Notes: generated from the sequence alone by a model not told the origin. Positions 7,226-13,701 are shown, counted from the stretch's first letter. The stretch: DNA of 15,510 bases from a bacterium (GCA_004558955.1 SFZC01000039.1:1-15510); one strand, 5' to 3'. Numbers and translations are program-made.

Positions 7226-7756
7226 ATGCGAAAAATTATATTGGTAAATTCTGAAAATACTGAACTTTTAGAAGAAATAAAAAATGGATTTAAACAAAAA
7301 AATATTGAATACTCAGAAAGTGATAACGTTGATTTTAGCGATTATACCGAAGAGGATTTGATAATTTATACAACCTTTGAAAAAATTGAACTACAAACAA
7401 AAACAAAGGCAAAAATTTTGAAACTTCACCCGTCATTATTGCCAGCATTTGATTGTAAAAATGCGATTGAAGAAGCCTACAAAACCGTCAAAGTAACAGG
7501 GGTAACAGTATCCAAAATTCAAAACGAAAAAGAAGAAATTTTAGCACAATATCCCGTACTTATAGGATTAACAACAAATTATTGCGATTTAGTCAGCGAA
7601 TTAAAAGCGATTTGCAAAAAGCTTTATCCTGTAGTGATTGATGCGGTAATTTCAGACAGAGTGTTTGATTTTGGGGATTTGTTTAAAAGCGGTTGTTCTT
7701 CAAACGGTTCTTCATGTGGAAGCAGTTGCGGCGGTTGCGGCAAATGTTCTAATTAG
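7226..7756 (+). CDS. Degenerate PurN-like formyltransferase-fold protein with Cys-rich tail
   Basis: The 176-aa protein resembles the C-terminal two thirds of glycinamide ribonucleotide formyltransferase. It has L-H-P-S-L-L-P-A-F (67-75, His68), then KVTGVTVSKI (89-98) and A-Q-Y-P-V (107-111), with the right order and spacing. Yet the family's catalytic Asn (N in N-I-H-P-S) is Lys66. The stretch holding the catalytic Asp (D-x-G) is shortened by about two residues and reads NEKEEI, and the N-terminal phosphate-binding G-x-G-S-N loop is missing. Formyl transfer is thus unlikely. The last 20 residues hold five cysteines (157, 164, 168, 171, 174) in a Gly/Ser setting, which suggests metal binding or a redox role. 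I chose the ATG at 7226 because it has AAAGGAAAG upstream and follows a promoter; the open frame extending back into oadB is not credible. The gene ends in an 8-bp overlap with a convergent small ORF. Whether it replaces PurN or is a binding protein is unknown. Confidence 0.72.
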   Translation: MRKIILVNSENTELLEEIKNGFKQKNIEYSESDNVDFSDYTEEDLIIYTTFEKIELQTKTKAKILKLHPSLLPAFDCKNAIEEAYKTVKVTGVTVSKIQNEKEEILAQYPVLIGLTTNYCDLVSELKAICKKLYPVVIDAVISDRVFDFGDLFKSGCSSNGSSCGSSCGGCGKCSN

Positions 7757-7928
7757 ATTTATTATTAACCAATATATCTAATTTTTCCATAACACCGTTG
7801 AAAAAAGTTTTTGATTTACAAACCTTTTTTGTTTCTTTTTTAACCTCAGGGGTAACCACAGGGGAATTTTCCGGAGTAACTCTGCCGGAGTAAATAGTCT
7901 TAATCTCTTTAATTATTGCTTCATTCAT
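7749..7928 (-). CDS. Small 59-aa ORF downstream of ilvB, unknown function
   Basis: The minus strand encodes a 59-residue protein starting M-N-E-A-I-I-K-E-I-K and ending N-N-K-S-N. It has a charged N-terminal helix, a Pro/Val-rich centre (about 18-28), a Lys-rich part with one Cys, and a C-terminal amphipathic stretch. It starts 59 bases after the ilvB stop, on the same strand, where the regulatory subunit ilvN/ilvH usually sits, but it has no ACT-domain features and is far too short. AGAGG lies 11 bases before the ATG, a somewhat long spacing. Its last eight bases overlap the end of the convergent PurN-like gene. No known family is recognised. It may be a real lineage-specific peptide or a chance ORF. 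Confidence 0.5.
   Translation of the reverse strand: MNEAIIKEIKTIYSGRVTPENSPVVTPEVKKETKKVCKSKTFFNGVMEKLDILVNNKSN
7801..7830. terminator. Possible weak terminator hairpin behind the PurN-like gene
   Basis: An AT-rich imperfect inverted repeat (AAAAAAG ... CTTTTTT with inner TTTG/CAAA pairing) is followed by a T-rich run. It could end plus-strand transcription 45 bases after the PurN-like stop, but it lies inside the small minus-strand ORF and has few G-C pairs. Confidence 0.35.
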
Positions 7929-7987
7929 TATTGTTCAAGCCTCTTGGTGGGTAATAATCTAATCAGGTAAATTATTATTATTTATTT

Positions 7988-9628
7988 CTATAATGTTTCC
8001 ATCGGTTCTACCGCAAAATCAATCAGGTAAGAATCTTTTGTACTAAACGCTTTCGCTAGTGCCGTTTCAATTTCGGCTACATTGGTAACCCTTGTTGCGG
8101 GGATATTATAACTTTTTGCAAGAGTTACAAAATCAGGGTTAGAAATCTTTGTTTCGGAATATTTTCCGTCAAAATTCTTTTCTTGTAACTGACGAACCAT
8201 TCCTAGATATCCGTTATCAAGTATCATTATTTTAACATTCAAACCATAATCTTTGCAAGTAGCAAGTTCAGGCAAATTCATTTGAAAAGAGCCGTCACCG
8301 GCAATACAAACAATATCTTTATTCGGACTTGCAATAGCAGCACCGATTGCGGCAGGCAAACCAAACCCCATTGTTCCCGCACCGCCTGATACAAAGATTT
8401 TTCTATCTTCGTTAAACTTCAAATTTTGTACTGCCCACAACTGATGTTGACCGACTTCGGACGTAAACGTTACGTTTTTTCCTTTTGTAAAGTCTTCAAT
8501 TTTTCGCAAAACTTCAAAAGAATGTAATAAATTAGTTTTGCATGCTCTTTTAACATTTTTTTCTTTAAGACTTTGAGCCGCTTTTCTCCACTCAGAAAAG
8601 TTTGACTTAATTTTATCAGAAACTTTTAACAATGCATTTAAAAAGACTTTAACATCTGCAACAAAATAATCGGAAGCCTTGACAAAATTTGAAATTTCAG
8701 CCTCATTTATATCAATTTGAACAAATTTTGAGGCTAAATCAATATCTTTAAACTTGCATAAAATTCTATCATTAAATCTTGCTCCTAAAGAGATTACCAA
8801 ATCAGACGATTTAACGATTTCATTTGCAGAATTATCACCGAAAATTCCGACCATACCAAAGTAATTTTCACAATCTTGCGGGTAAGACCCTAGCCCCATC
8901 ATAGTATTAACAACAGGAATCGAAAAGCGTTGTGCAAATTTACGCAATTCTTGTTCCGCTTTTGCCTGATTAACACCTCCGCCCGCTACAATTACGGGTT
9001 TTGTTGCCGAATTTAATAGAGATATAAATCTGTCAATATTTGGCAAGGATTGAGGAGTTAAGTCAGCAGATAAAATCTGATTTTGAGCCGTTTCGACTTC
9101 TGTTTTTTGCTCAAAAACATCTTTTGGAATATCAATAACAACAGGACCTTTTTTGCCCGAATTTGCTATGCTAAACGCCTCACGGAAGGTCGATTGAATC
9201 TCTGTTGCTGATTTCAACTGATAAACTTTTTTTGTACAAGATTTCACAATATCACAAATATTTGCCTCTTGGAAAGCATTTTTACCCAACAAACTCGAGT
9301 AAACCTGTCCCGTAATAACCACAATCGGACACCCGTCAAGATAAGCATTAACAATCCCTGACACGGTATTTGTAGCCCCCGGACCCGAAGTAACCAACAC
9401 AACTCCGCATTTGCCCGTTTCTTTTGCATAACCTTCCGCAGCATGAACGGCTGCCTGCTCATGACGAGTCAAAATATGTTTTATATCTGAATTTTCAAAA
9501 ATTTCATCGTATAAATCCAAAACAATTCCGCCAGGATAGCCAAAGATAGTGTCAACGCCCAAATTTTTAAGCGTATCAAATATAATTTTTGAACCTTTTT
9601 TTGATTTTATGTCACTATCAATTAACAT
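7988..9628 (-). CDS. ilvB: Acetolactate synthase large (catalytic) subunit
   Basis: This ThDP-dependent enzyme condenses two pyruvates to 2-acetolactate, or pyruvate with 2-oxobutyrate, the first common step of branched-chain amino acid synthesis. The 546-aa protein has the catalytic Glu57 in RHEQAAVHAAEGYA, then VTSGPGATN, the central FAD-type domain with LGARFNDR, GTMGFGLPAAIGA, and the ThDP/metal motif GDGSFQ (Asp445) leading to D-N-G-Y-L-G-M-V-R-Q. The residue after R-Q, Trp in nearly all anabolic enzymes (Trp574 in Arabidopsis), is Leu481. The W-to-L change is a classical herbicide-resistance substitution and weakens 2-oxobutyrate preference in E. coli AHAS II. No ilvN/ilvH lies next to it, so the regulatory subunit is elsewhere or absent. 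The start is supported by AGGGGA six bases upstream and a good promoter. Only about 30 bases of leader exist, too few for an attenuator or T-box. Confidence 0.93.
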   Translation of the reverse strand: MLIDSDIKSKKGSKIIFDTLKNLGVDTIFGYPGGIVLDLYDEIFENSDIKHILTRHEQAAVHAAEGYAKETGKCGVVLVTSGPGATNTVSGIVNAYLDGCPIVVITGQVYSSLLGKNAFQEANICDIVKSCTKKVYQLKSATEIQSTFREAFSIANSGKKGPVVIDIPKDVFEQKTEVETAQNQILSADLTPQSLPNIDRFISLLNSATKPVIVAGGGVNQAKAEQELRKFAQRFSIPVVNTMMGLGSYPQDCENYFGMVGIFGDNSANEIVKSSDLVISLGARFNDRILCKFKDIDLASKFVQIDINEAEISNFVKASDYFVADVKVFLNALLKVSDKIKSNFSEWRKAAQSLKEKNVKRACKTNLLHSFEVLRKIEDFTKGKNVTFTSEVGQHQLWAVQNLKFNEDRKIFVSGGAGTMGFGLPAAIGAAIASPNKDIVCIAGDGSFQMNLPELATCKDYGLNVKIMILDNGYLGMVRQLQEKNFDGKYSETKISNPDFVTLAKSYNIPATRVTNVAEIETALAKAFSTKDSYLIDFAVEPMETL

Positions 9629-9653
9629 CTAAATCCCCTGTCTGACCTTTTTT

Positions 9654-9682
9654 AGTTTATCATAGATAAAAATTTTAAGCAA
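9654..9682 (-). promoter_or_regulatory. Promoter of ilvB
   Basis: On the minus strand TTGCTT (9677-9682) is 17 bp from TAAACT (9654-9659), which is preceded by TGA as an extended -10. It sits right beside the hairpin at 9689-9716, so ilvB is transcribed separately from the upstream five-gene unit. Confidence 0.7.
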
Positions 9683-9688
9683 TTAGAA

Positions 9689-9716
9689 GGCGGAATTTTA
9701 TAAATAAAATTCCGCC
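9689..9716. terminator. Perfect 12-bp terminator-like hairpin between the repeat-protein gene and ilvB
   Basis: GGCGGAATTTTA pairs perfectly with TAAAATTCCGCC around a 4-base loop. It lies just after the stop of the minus-strand repeat-protein gene and probably ends that operon. However, the clean T-tract (ACC then six T) lies on the plus-strand side; on the minus strand the stem is followed only by TTCTAATT. Orientation is therefore uncertain. Confidence 0.65.
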
Positions 9717-9742
9717 ACCTTTTTTGTAATATTTACAAAAGA

Positions 9743-10156
9743 CTACTTAGTACCAAACAAAGTATTAAATGCATCTTTTTTCTTTTGCAAAGTTTGTTGA
9801 TTTGCTTTTTGTCTTGCTTGAGCATCGGCTTTTGCCTTTGCTTGTTTAGCTTGTGCATCGGCTTTTGCTTTTTGAATATCTGATCTTACTTTATCCTGTC
9901 TAGCTTTTGCATCTGCTTTTGCCTTGTCTTGTCTTGCCTTGGATTCAGCCTTAGCTTTTGCTTGTCTTGCTTGAGCGTCTGCTTTTGCTTTTGCTTGTTT
10001 AGCTTGTGCATCAGATTTAGCCTTTGAAACGGCTGCTTCTTTTTTGCTTACATTATTTGCAGCATTATTTAATGCGTTAGACAAAGTTCCTGCTTGAGCA
10101 GCAACACCAAACCCTACTACTGCTACAGCTAACAAAGATACTAATAATTTTTTCAT
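9743..10156 (-). CDS. Secreted Ala/Lys/Gln-rich 11-residue-repeat (hendecad) coiled-coil protein
   Basis: The 137-aa protein has a clear Sec signal peptide (MKK, a hydrophobic core, cleavage after A-Q-A at about 22). Residues 45-117 form seven units of the pattern K-A-K-A-D-A-Q-A-R-Q-A: six of 11 residues and one of 7 in fifth position (KVRSDIQ). There are almost no bulky hydrophobic residues, so it should be one long charged, Ala-rich helix, similar in composition to TolA domain II; the core, if it oligomerises, would be alanine-only. A short C-terminal segment (DAFNTLFGTK) breaks the pattern. Three ATG codons in a row occur; the third (10156) is best placed, seven bases after AGGAG, whereas the first (10162) overlaps the upstream stop by ATGA. 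It is the last gene of the five-gene unit and is probably periplasmic or surface-attached. No enzyme motif is seen; function unknown. Confidence 0.85.
   Translation of the reverse strand: MKKLLVSLLAVAVVGFGVAAQAGTLSNALNNAANNVSKKEAAVSKAKSDAQAKQAKAKADAQARQAKAKAESKARQDKAKADAKARQDKVRSDIQKAKADAQAKQAKAKADAQARQKANQQTLQKKKDAFNTLFGTK
9806..10024 (-). repeat. Degenerate 33-bp tandem repeats encoding the hendecad units
   Basis: Six 33-bp units and one 21-bp unit run in tandem inside the secreted repeat protein gene. They vary at many synonymous positions while the amino acid pattern is kept, which indicates selection on the protein and not recent slippage. Confidence 0.8.
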
Positions 10157-10158
10157 CA

Positions 10159-10503
10159 TCATTCTCCTTTCGTTCTTTCTAACCTGTCTAATGTTTTTTG
10201 CTTTTCATTTAATCTTCGTTCAAGATATTTTATCTCTCGTTCCTTTTGTATTCGAAGCATCTCCTGCTCTCGAATTTTCTTTTTGTATTTGACTACATCT
10301 TTAGAACGCATGACTTTTTGTTTTTGTTCATTTTTATTAAAAAATGCCTTAACTTTTGTTGACATAGCGGTAGGGTCAACGTCTTGGGATTGGTTAACAT
10401 CTTTTGATACTCCCGTTGAAACGGAAGTTGTTTGAGAAAACACCGAACAATACCCAACAACAATAACCGAAAACAAGATTAAAGATAAAATACCCTTTAA
10501 CAT
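10159..10503 (-). CDS. Secreted or membrane-anchored coiled-coil protein, unknown function
   Basis: This 114-aa protein begins with a hydrophobic segment (about residues 3-22) that serves as a Sec signal peptide or membrane anchor. The cysteine at 19 sits in V-G-Y-C, and because Tyr precedes it this is not a proper lipobox. A Ser/Thr/Val/Asp-rich linker follows (24-50). Residues 65-114 are a highly charged helix (K-Y-K-K-K-I-R-E-Q-E, then E-R-E-I-K-Y-L-E-R-R-L) with Leu/Ile/Met at heptad-like positions, so a coiled coil is likely. Its stop overlaps the first ATG of the next gene by ATGA, and it begins 21 bases after the RNase PH stop. Two small exported helical proteins in sequence suggest that they work together. 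No family is recognised. Confidence 0.7.
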   Translation of the reverse strand: MLKGILSLILFSVIVVGYCSVFSQTTSVSTGVSKDVNQSQDVDPTAMSTKVKAFFNKNEQKQKVMRSKDVVKYKKKIREQEMLRIQKEREIKYLERRLNEKQKTLDRLERTKGE

Positions 10504-10524
10504 ACTTTGATAATATCCTAAAAT

Positions 10525-11220
10525 TTAGTATTTTTCAATAATTTCCGAAATGCCTTTTTTCGCAAGATTGAAAATTTCAATCATTTTTTCAAACTCGTAA
10601 GGTTCACCTTCTGCAGTTGTTTGAAATTCAATAATTTTACCGTTTTTGGTCAATACAACATTTGAATCTACCTGAGCATGAGAATCTTCTTCGTAATTCA
10701 AATCCAAGCGAACTTCACCGTCAACAATTCCCGCTGAAATTGCAGCAATAGGTTCAATAATCGGAGACTCTTTCAAAGTTCCGTCAGTAATTAATTTTTC
10801 TACCGCTTCCGTCAACGCGACAAAACCGCCACAAATACTTGCGGTTCTTGTTCCACCGTCTGCCTGAATTACGTCAGCATCAATCGTAATAGTCAAATCA
10901 GGCATTTTTGTTAAATCCACGCACGCTCTAAGACTCCTTCCGATTAATCGTTGTATTTCTTGTGTTCTGCCTGAAATTTTTGTTCTTTCACGCTGACATC
11001 TTGTTGATGTTGAAGAAGGTAAAAGTGAATATTCGGCAGTTAACCAACCTCGAGAGTCTTCTTTTGACATCCATTTCGGCTTTCCGACCTCAACCGATGC
11101 GGTTGTAATTACTTTTGTATCTCCAAATTCCACCAAAACCGAACCTAGTGCGTGTTTTGTGTAATTTTTGGTAAATTTAATTTCTCTTGTTTGGTCATTT
11201 TCACGATTTTCCAATCTCAT
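10525..11220 (-). CDS. rph: Ribonuclease PH
   Basis: RNase PH is a phosphate-dependent 3'-to-5' exoribonuclease that trims tRNA 3' ends. The 231-aa product shows the family core in order: TKHALGSVLVEFGDTKV, W-L-T-A-E-Y-S-L-L-P, SGRTQEIQRLIGRSLRA and D-A-D-V-I-Q-A-D-G-G-T-R-T-A-S-I, which supply the phosphate-binding arginines and the acidic metal site. Length is normal (about 240). The frame is open for 31 more codons upstream, but those overlap the zinc-ribbon gene; the ATG at 11220 has GGAGG six bases ahead and starts like family members (M-R-x-x-x-R). The enzyme works as a hexamer in the cytoplasm. No linked rdgB/xanthosine phosphatase gene is present, unlike the frequent rph-rdgB pairing. 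Confidence 0.96.
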   Translation of the reverse strand: MRLENRENDQTREIKFTKNYTKHALGSVLVEFGDTKVITTASVEVGKPKWMSKEDSRGWLTAEYSLLPSSTSTRCQRERTKISGRTQEIQRLIGRSLRACVDLTKMPDLTITIDADVIQADGGTRTASICGGFVALTEAVEKLITDGTLKESPIIEPIAAISAGIVDGEVRLDLNYEEDSHAQVDSNVVLTKNGKIIEFQTTAEGEPYEFEKMIEIFNLAKKGISEIIEKY

Positions 11221-11236
11221 ATTAAGCCTCCAATTC

Positions 11237-11473
11237 TTATACATCTTCATTTCTTCGCATATTGTAATCCCACATATAAATCTGTCCGCAATATCTGCAA
11301 ACTGCATGTTCATTCATGAACTGTAAATCAGGTACAAAAACATACCCGTCAACAGAAATTTCTAACTCATCTTTTGAGTTATACGTTTGAGAAAAATGTC
11401 TGGTTCCGTTATAATCAGGCGAAAACATCAATTCAAATTTATCTATGGATTTACAGTTTTTACATATAAACAT
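11237..11473 (-). CDS. Small zinc-ribbon protein
   Basis: The 78-aa protein has two CxxC pairs (Cys4/Cys7 and Cys59/Cys62) that should bind one zinc ion, the second in C-R-Y-C-G-Q, typical of zinc ribbons. The stretch between them alternates acidic and aromatic residues, suggesting a beta-rich body. It starts three bases after the stop of the membrane protein gene and ends 16 bases before rph, so the three are co-transcribed. Family is not recognised beyond the fold. An RNA- or protein-binding role near RNase PH is possible but unproven. The upstream Shine-Dalgarno site is weak (GAGAAG), consistent with translational coupling. Confidence 0.75.
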   Translation of the reverse strand: MFICKNCKSIDKFELMFSPDYNGTRHFSQTYNSKDELEISVDGYVFVPDLQFMNEHAVCRYCGQIYMWDYNMRRNEDV

Positions 11474-11476
11474 AAA

Positions 11477-12421
11477 TTATTCTTCTCTATCAACAGGTTT
11501 TCTTCTTGAAGTTTTTGCTGTTTTGGGTTTATCTTTTGAGCCTGCGGACAATTTCATTTGGCTCAAATTAACATACCATAACGTCCAACAAATACTGCGA
11601 ATCGGCAAGGTCAAACCCATTACCAAAAAGGTCAAAACACAAGACAATATCACATGTGAAATCATTGCAGGCGTTATATTTTGCAAATTAAAATAATTCA
11701 GAAAATCATTGACAAATTCCAGCGGAAGCAAACTTGTGTATTCGTCCAATTTTCCGCAAATAAGAGTTGTTAAATTCAAAAAGTCAAAAATTACCGCAAA
11801 ACCTTGCGAAATAATATAAATTGAGAAAAATGACAAAAATGCCAAAATCAAAAAGGTTCTGAACCAATTTCCCTTAACTAAATTGAAACTTCTTTTAAAA
11901 ATTTCTGAAATATTCAAATCCGGTTCAAACGTAAAAACTTGGAACACCAATATTAAATAAACCCAAACAACAAAACCCGGAATCATGAAAAATATTGTAC
12001 TACCGACAGATGACAATACCCCGACAACCAGTAACAACAAGATAAATGCAAACGACCTGCGAGTTGCCACCTCGTTATGCGATTGAAAATCATAAACTTT
12101 TCCTGAGGTTAAAGCACCTTCTGTCATTGAATTTAATGCAATATAAGCCACCAAATAATTCCAAAAAGCTTTTGTAAAAATCAACAATCCGGGTACAGCA
12201 AGCAAAATCAAATAAGCAAGTGCCATAAGCGGATTTTTGACCTTGTCGGTAATTGTTTGCATTAGAGCAAAAGGAATTACCAACGACAAAACAAGTCCGA
12301 TTACCTGTCCAAAAACCGGAAATAACATATATAACAAGAATTTATCAATATTTGAAAAATAAATCTTCAAACCTTCAAACAAAACATAAAATATACTATT
12401 ATTAACTTTCTCTTTGGACAT
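11477..12421 (-). CDS. Polytopic inner-membrane protein, unknown function
   Basis: The 314-aa protein has about six hydrophobic segments (near residues 28-56, 66-98, 124-140, 143-163, 187-212 and 254-275). Amphipathic loops include S-F-N-L-V-K-G-N-W-F-R (178-188), a pattern seen in bacterial membrane proteins of the YciC/GPDP-membrane-domain type. The final 25 residues are strongly basic and Lys/Ser/Thr-rich, presumably cytoplasmic. No transport or enzyme motif is evident. It is the first gene of the five-gene minus-strand unit, with AAGGAG five bases before the ATG. The divergent PHP gene shares the 52-base space upstream. Membrane location is confident; function is not assigned. Confidence 0.8.
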   Translation of the reverse strand: MSKEKVNNSIFYVLFEGLKIYFSNIDKFLLYMLFPVFGQVIGLVLSLVIPFALMQTITDKVKNPLMALAYLILLAVPGLLIFTKAFWNYLVAYIALNSMTEGALTSGKVYDFQSHNEVATRRSFAFILLLLVVGVLSSVGSTIFFMIPGFVVWVYLILVFQVFTFEPDLNISEIFKRSFNLVKGNWFRTFLILAFLSFFSIYIISQGFAVIFDFLNLTTLICGKLDEYTSLLPLEFVNDFLNYFNLQNITPAMISHVILSCVLTFLVMGLTLPIRSICWTLWYVNLSQMKLSAGSKDKPKTAKTSRRKPVDREE

Positions 12422-12437
12422 TTTCGCTCCTTTTTGT

Positions 12438-12445
12438 TATATAAT
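12438..12445 (+). promoter_or_regulatory. -10 region of the PHP-domain gene in the divergent spacer
   Basis: A TATATAAT stretch (12438-12445), with TGT directly before it, lies 28 bases before the ATG at 12474. No good -35 is seen. The 52-base spacer must also hold the promoter for the divergent membrane-protein operon; I cannot fix that one. Confidence 0.5.
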
Positions 12446-12473
12446 TTTAATACAAAAACACGAAGATTATAAT

Positions 12474-13103
12474 ATGATTAAGAATTTAGAAATTATTAAA
12501 AATTTAACAAAAGAAGATTTTGAGCAAAAAAGAGCAAATTTACATATTCACACAACGTATTCTGACGGGTGTGCAACCTTGTCTGAAGTGGTGCAGCAAG
12601 CAAAAGATAAAGATTATAAAATAATTGCAATCACTGACCACAACACAGTACAAGGTCATCTTGATTACCCGAACGAAAACGTTTTAACAGGTGTAGAATT
12701 TGACGTTTGGTACAAATACATCTTCTTGCATCTTTTGGCTTACGGAATTGACGTAAATGCAGAAGGTATGCAAGAGTTTTACGCTAAAGATAAACGTGGA
12801 ACAGAAATGGATATTCTCAGATTTTTTGCCAAACGAGATATAAAAAAACTTATCGAACAAATCCACCATGCCGACGGGATTGCGGTACTTGCTCACCCTG
12901 CTTGTTGCTGGGCATTAAATATGGAGCAATTTATCAAAGACCTTGTTGATATCGGATTAGACGGGTTAGAAGTCTATTATCCGTATCCTCGTTGGAGAAA
13001 GTACATAAAATTCTCAAATCCTGACGATTTGGAAAGAATTGCCGACAAATACGGATTAATAAAAACCGGCGGAACAGATTTACACGAAAAATTTTTGCAA
13101 TAA
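12474..13103 (+). CDS. PHP-domain metal-dependent phosphoesterase
   Basis: This 209-aa protein has the PHP metal-binding motifs in order: H-I-H (24 and 26) with S-D-G (Asp31), T-D-H (Asp55, His56), G-V-E-F (Glu75), His86, A-H-P (His141), and G-G-T-D-L-H (Asp202, His204). The set is complete for a trinuclear metal site. The compact form resembles the YciV/TrpH group, which act on nucleotide 3',5'-bisphosphates or short oligonucleotides, and also histidinol phosphatases; the substrate is uncertain. An in-frame ATG at 12414 would overlap the divergent gene and add 20 unrelated residues, so the ATG at 12474 is preferred, although its Shine-Dalgarno (GAAG) is weak. It is a single-gene unit ending in a bidirectional terminator. 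It is shorter at the C-terminus than YciV proteins (about 280 aa). Confidence 0.85.
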   Translation: MIKNLEIIKNLTKEDFEQKRANLHIHTTYSDGCATLSEVVQQAKDKDYKIIAITDHNTVQGHLDYPNENVLTGVEFDVWYKYIFLHLLAYGIDVNAEGMQEFYAKDKRGTEMDILRFFAKRDIKKLIEQIHHADGIAVLAHPACCWALNMEQFIKDLVDIGLDGLEVYYPYPRWRKYIKFSNPDDLERIADKYGLIKTGGTDLHEKFLQ

Positions 13104-13135
13104 AAAAGGTCTCTCGATTTTGAGATACCCTTTTT
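13102..13135. terminator. Bidirectional terminator between convergent genes
   Basis: A GGTCTC/GAGATACC stem with a 2-nt bulge is flanked by an A-run on one side and a T-run on the other. Read either way it gives a hairpin followed by T residues, so it can end both the PHP gene (plus) and the surface-adhesin-E-like gene (minus). Confidence 0.8.
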
Positions 13136-13157
13136 AACCATCTTTTAAATTTTTGAA

Positions 13158-13634
13158 TTAGTCACCGAATTTCCAAGTATTGTGACGGTGTTGAACATGT
13201 TTTTTATATTCACCCGAACACACAAAATTAAAAATTTCGGCAGCCGGAGTTTCCATATCTTCCGTAATATTCAATAATTTTTCGTTGACCTTCGGATATT
13301 CAGCAACAGCAAAACCTTCGGCATCATAAGCATAATAAGAAAGTCTTGTTGCAGTTCTGCTTGCACAGTCAATCGCAACCTTAGCTCGAGAACTCCAAAC
13401 ATCTTTACCAAACATTCTTTCTATAGGTTGTTCATCAGCCACAAATTTTGTCCACATTGTGTAAACGCTTCCGCTACCTTCGCCCGTATAGTAGTTTGAT
13501 TGTTTGGTAGGACGAATACTGTCAGCATCTACATAATTGCCTTGTCCTGCAAGTGTCCAATGATAAGCAAATGCAGGAAGTGCAGAAATTATAATCATTG
13601 AAAATAAACATAAGCAAGGGAAAACCTTTTTCAT
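13158..13634 (-). CDS. Secreted protein resembling surface-adhesin protein E
   Basis: The 158-aa protein carries a signal peptide (M-K-K, hydrophobic core, cleavage after A-F-A at 23). The mature part shows the pattern of small surface-adhesin-E-like proteins: an initial W, Y-V-D-A-D-S-I (34-40), V-Y-T-M-W-T-K-F (57-64), A-I-D-C (87-90), then Y-Y-A-Y-D-A-E-G. Cys90 and Cys139 could form a disulfide outside the cytoplasm. The frame is open 16 codons further upstream, but the ATG at 13634 gives a proper signal peptide and has GAGAGG about ten bases ahead. The gene has its own strong promoter and is a single-gene unit. In Haemophilus, protein E binds host and plasma proteins; such a role here is only a guess from weak similarity. 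Confidence 0.75.
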   Translation of the reverse strand: MKKVFPCLCLFSMIIISALPAFAYHWTLAGQGNYVDADSIRPTKQSNYYTGEGSGSVYTMWTKFVADEQPIERMFGKDVWSSRAKVAIDCASRTATRLSYYAYDAEGFAVAEYPKVNEKLLNITEDMETPAAEIFNFVCSGEYKKHVQHRHNTWKFGD

Positions 13635-13672
13635 AAAAATTAGCCTCTCTGTTTTTAATAAATTACCCGTTA

Positions 13673-13701
13673 ATTGTATCATATATTAAGACTTGTTGCA
13701 A
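13673..13701 (-). promoter_or_regulatory. Promoter of the surface-adhesin-E-like gene
   Basis: On the minus strand TTGCAA (13696-13701) is 17 bp from TACAAT (13673-13678), which has TGA before it as an extended -10. The palindromic TTGCAA also serves the opposite direction. Confidence 0.75.

Noticed and set aside
7865..7900. Repeated CCGGAGTAA with a partial inverted copy as a possible operator
   Set aside because: It lies inside the small ORF, far from any promoter, and the two copies can arise from the Ser-Gly and Thr-Pro-Glu codons.
9806..10024. Tandem repeats considered as a CRISPR array or other repeat locus
   Set aside because: The units are adjacent without spacers, are a multiple of three, and encode a regular helical repeat behind a signal peptide.
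10441..10450. Lipobox for a lipoprotein in the 114-aa coiled-coil protein
   Set aside because: Tyr precedes the Cys, where lipoprotein signal peptides need Gly, Ala or Ser.
11221..11313. 31-codon N-terminal extension of RNase PH
   Set aside because: It overlaps the zinc-ribbon gene in another frame and does not match the family; GGAGG precedes the ATG at 11220.
12414..12473. 20-codon extension of the PHP-domain gene
   Set aside because: It overlaps the start of the divergent membrane protein gene and lies across the likely promoter.
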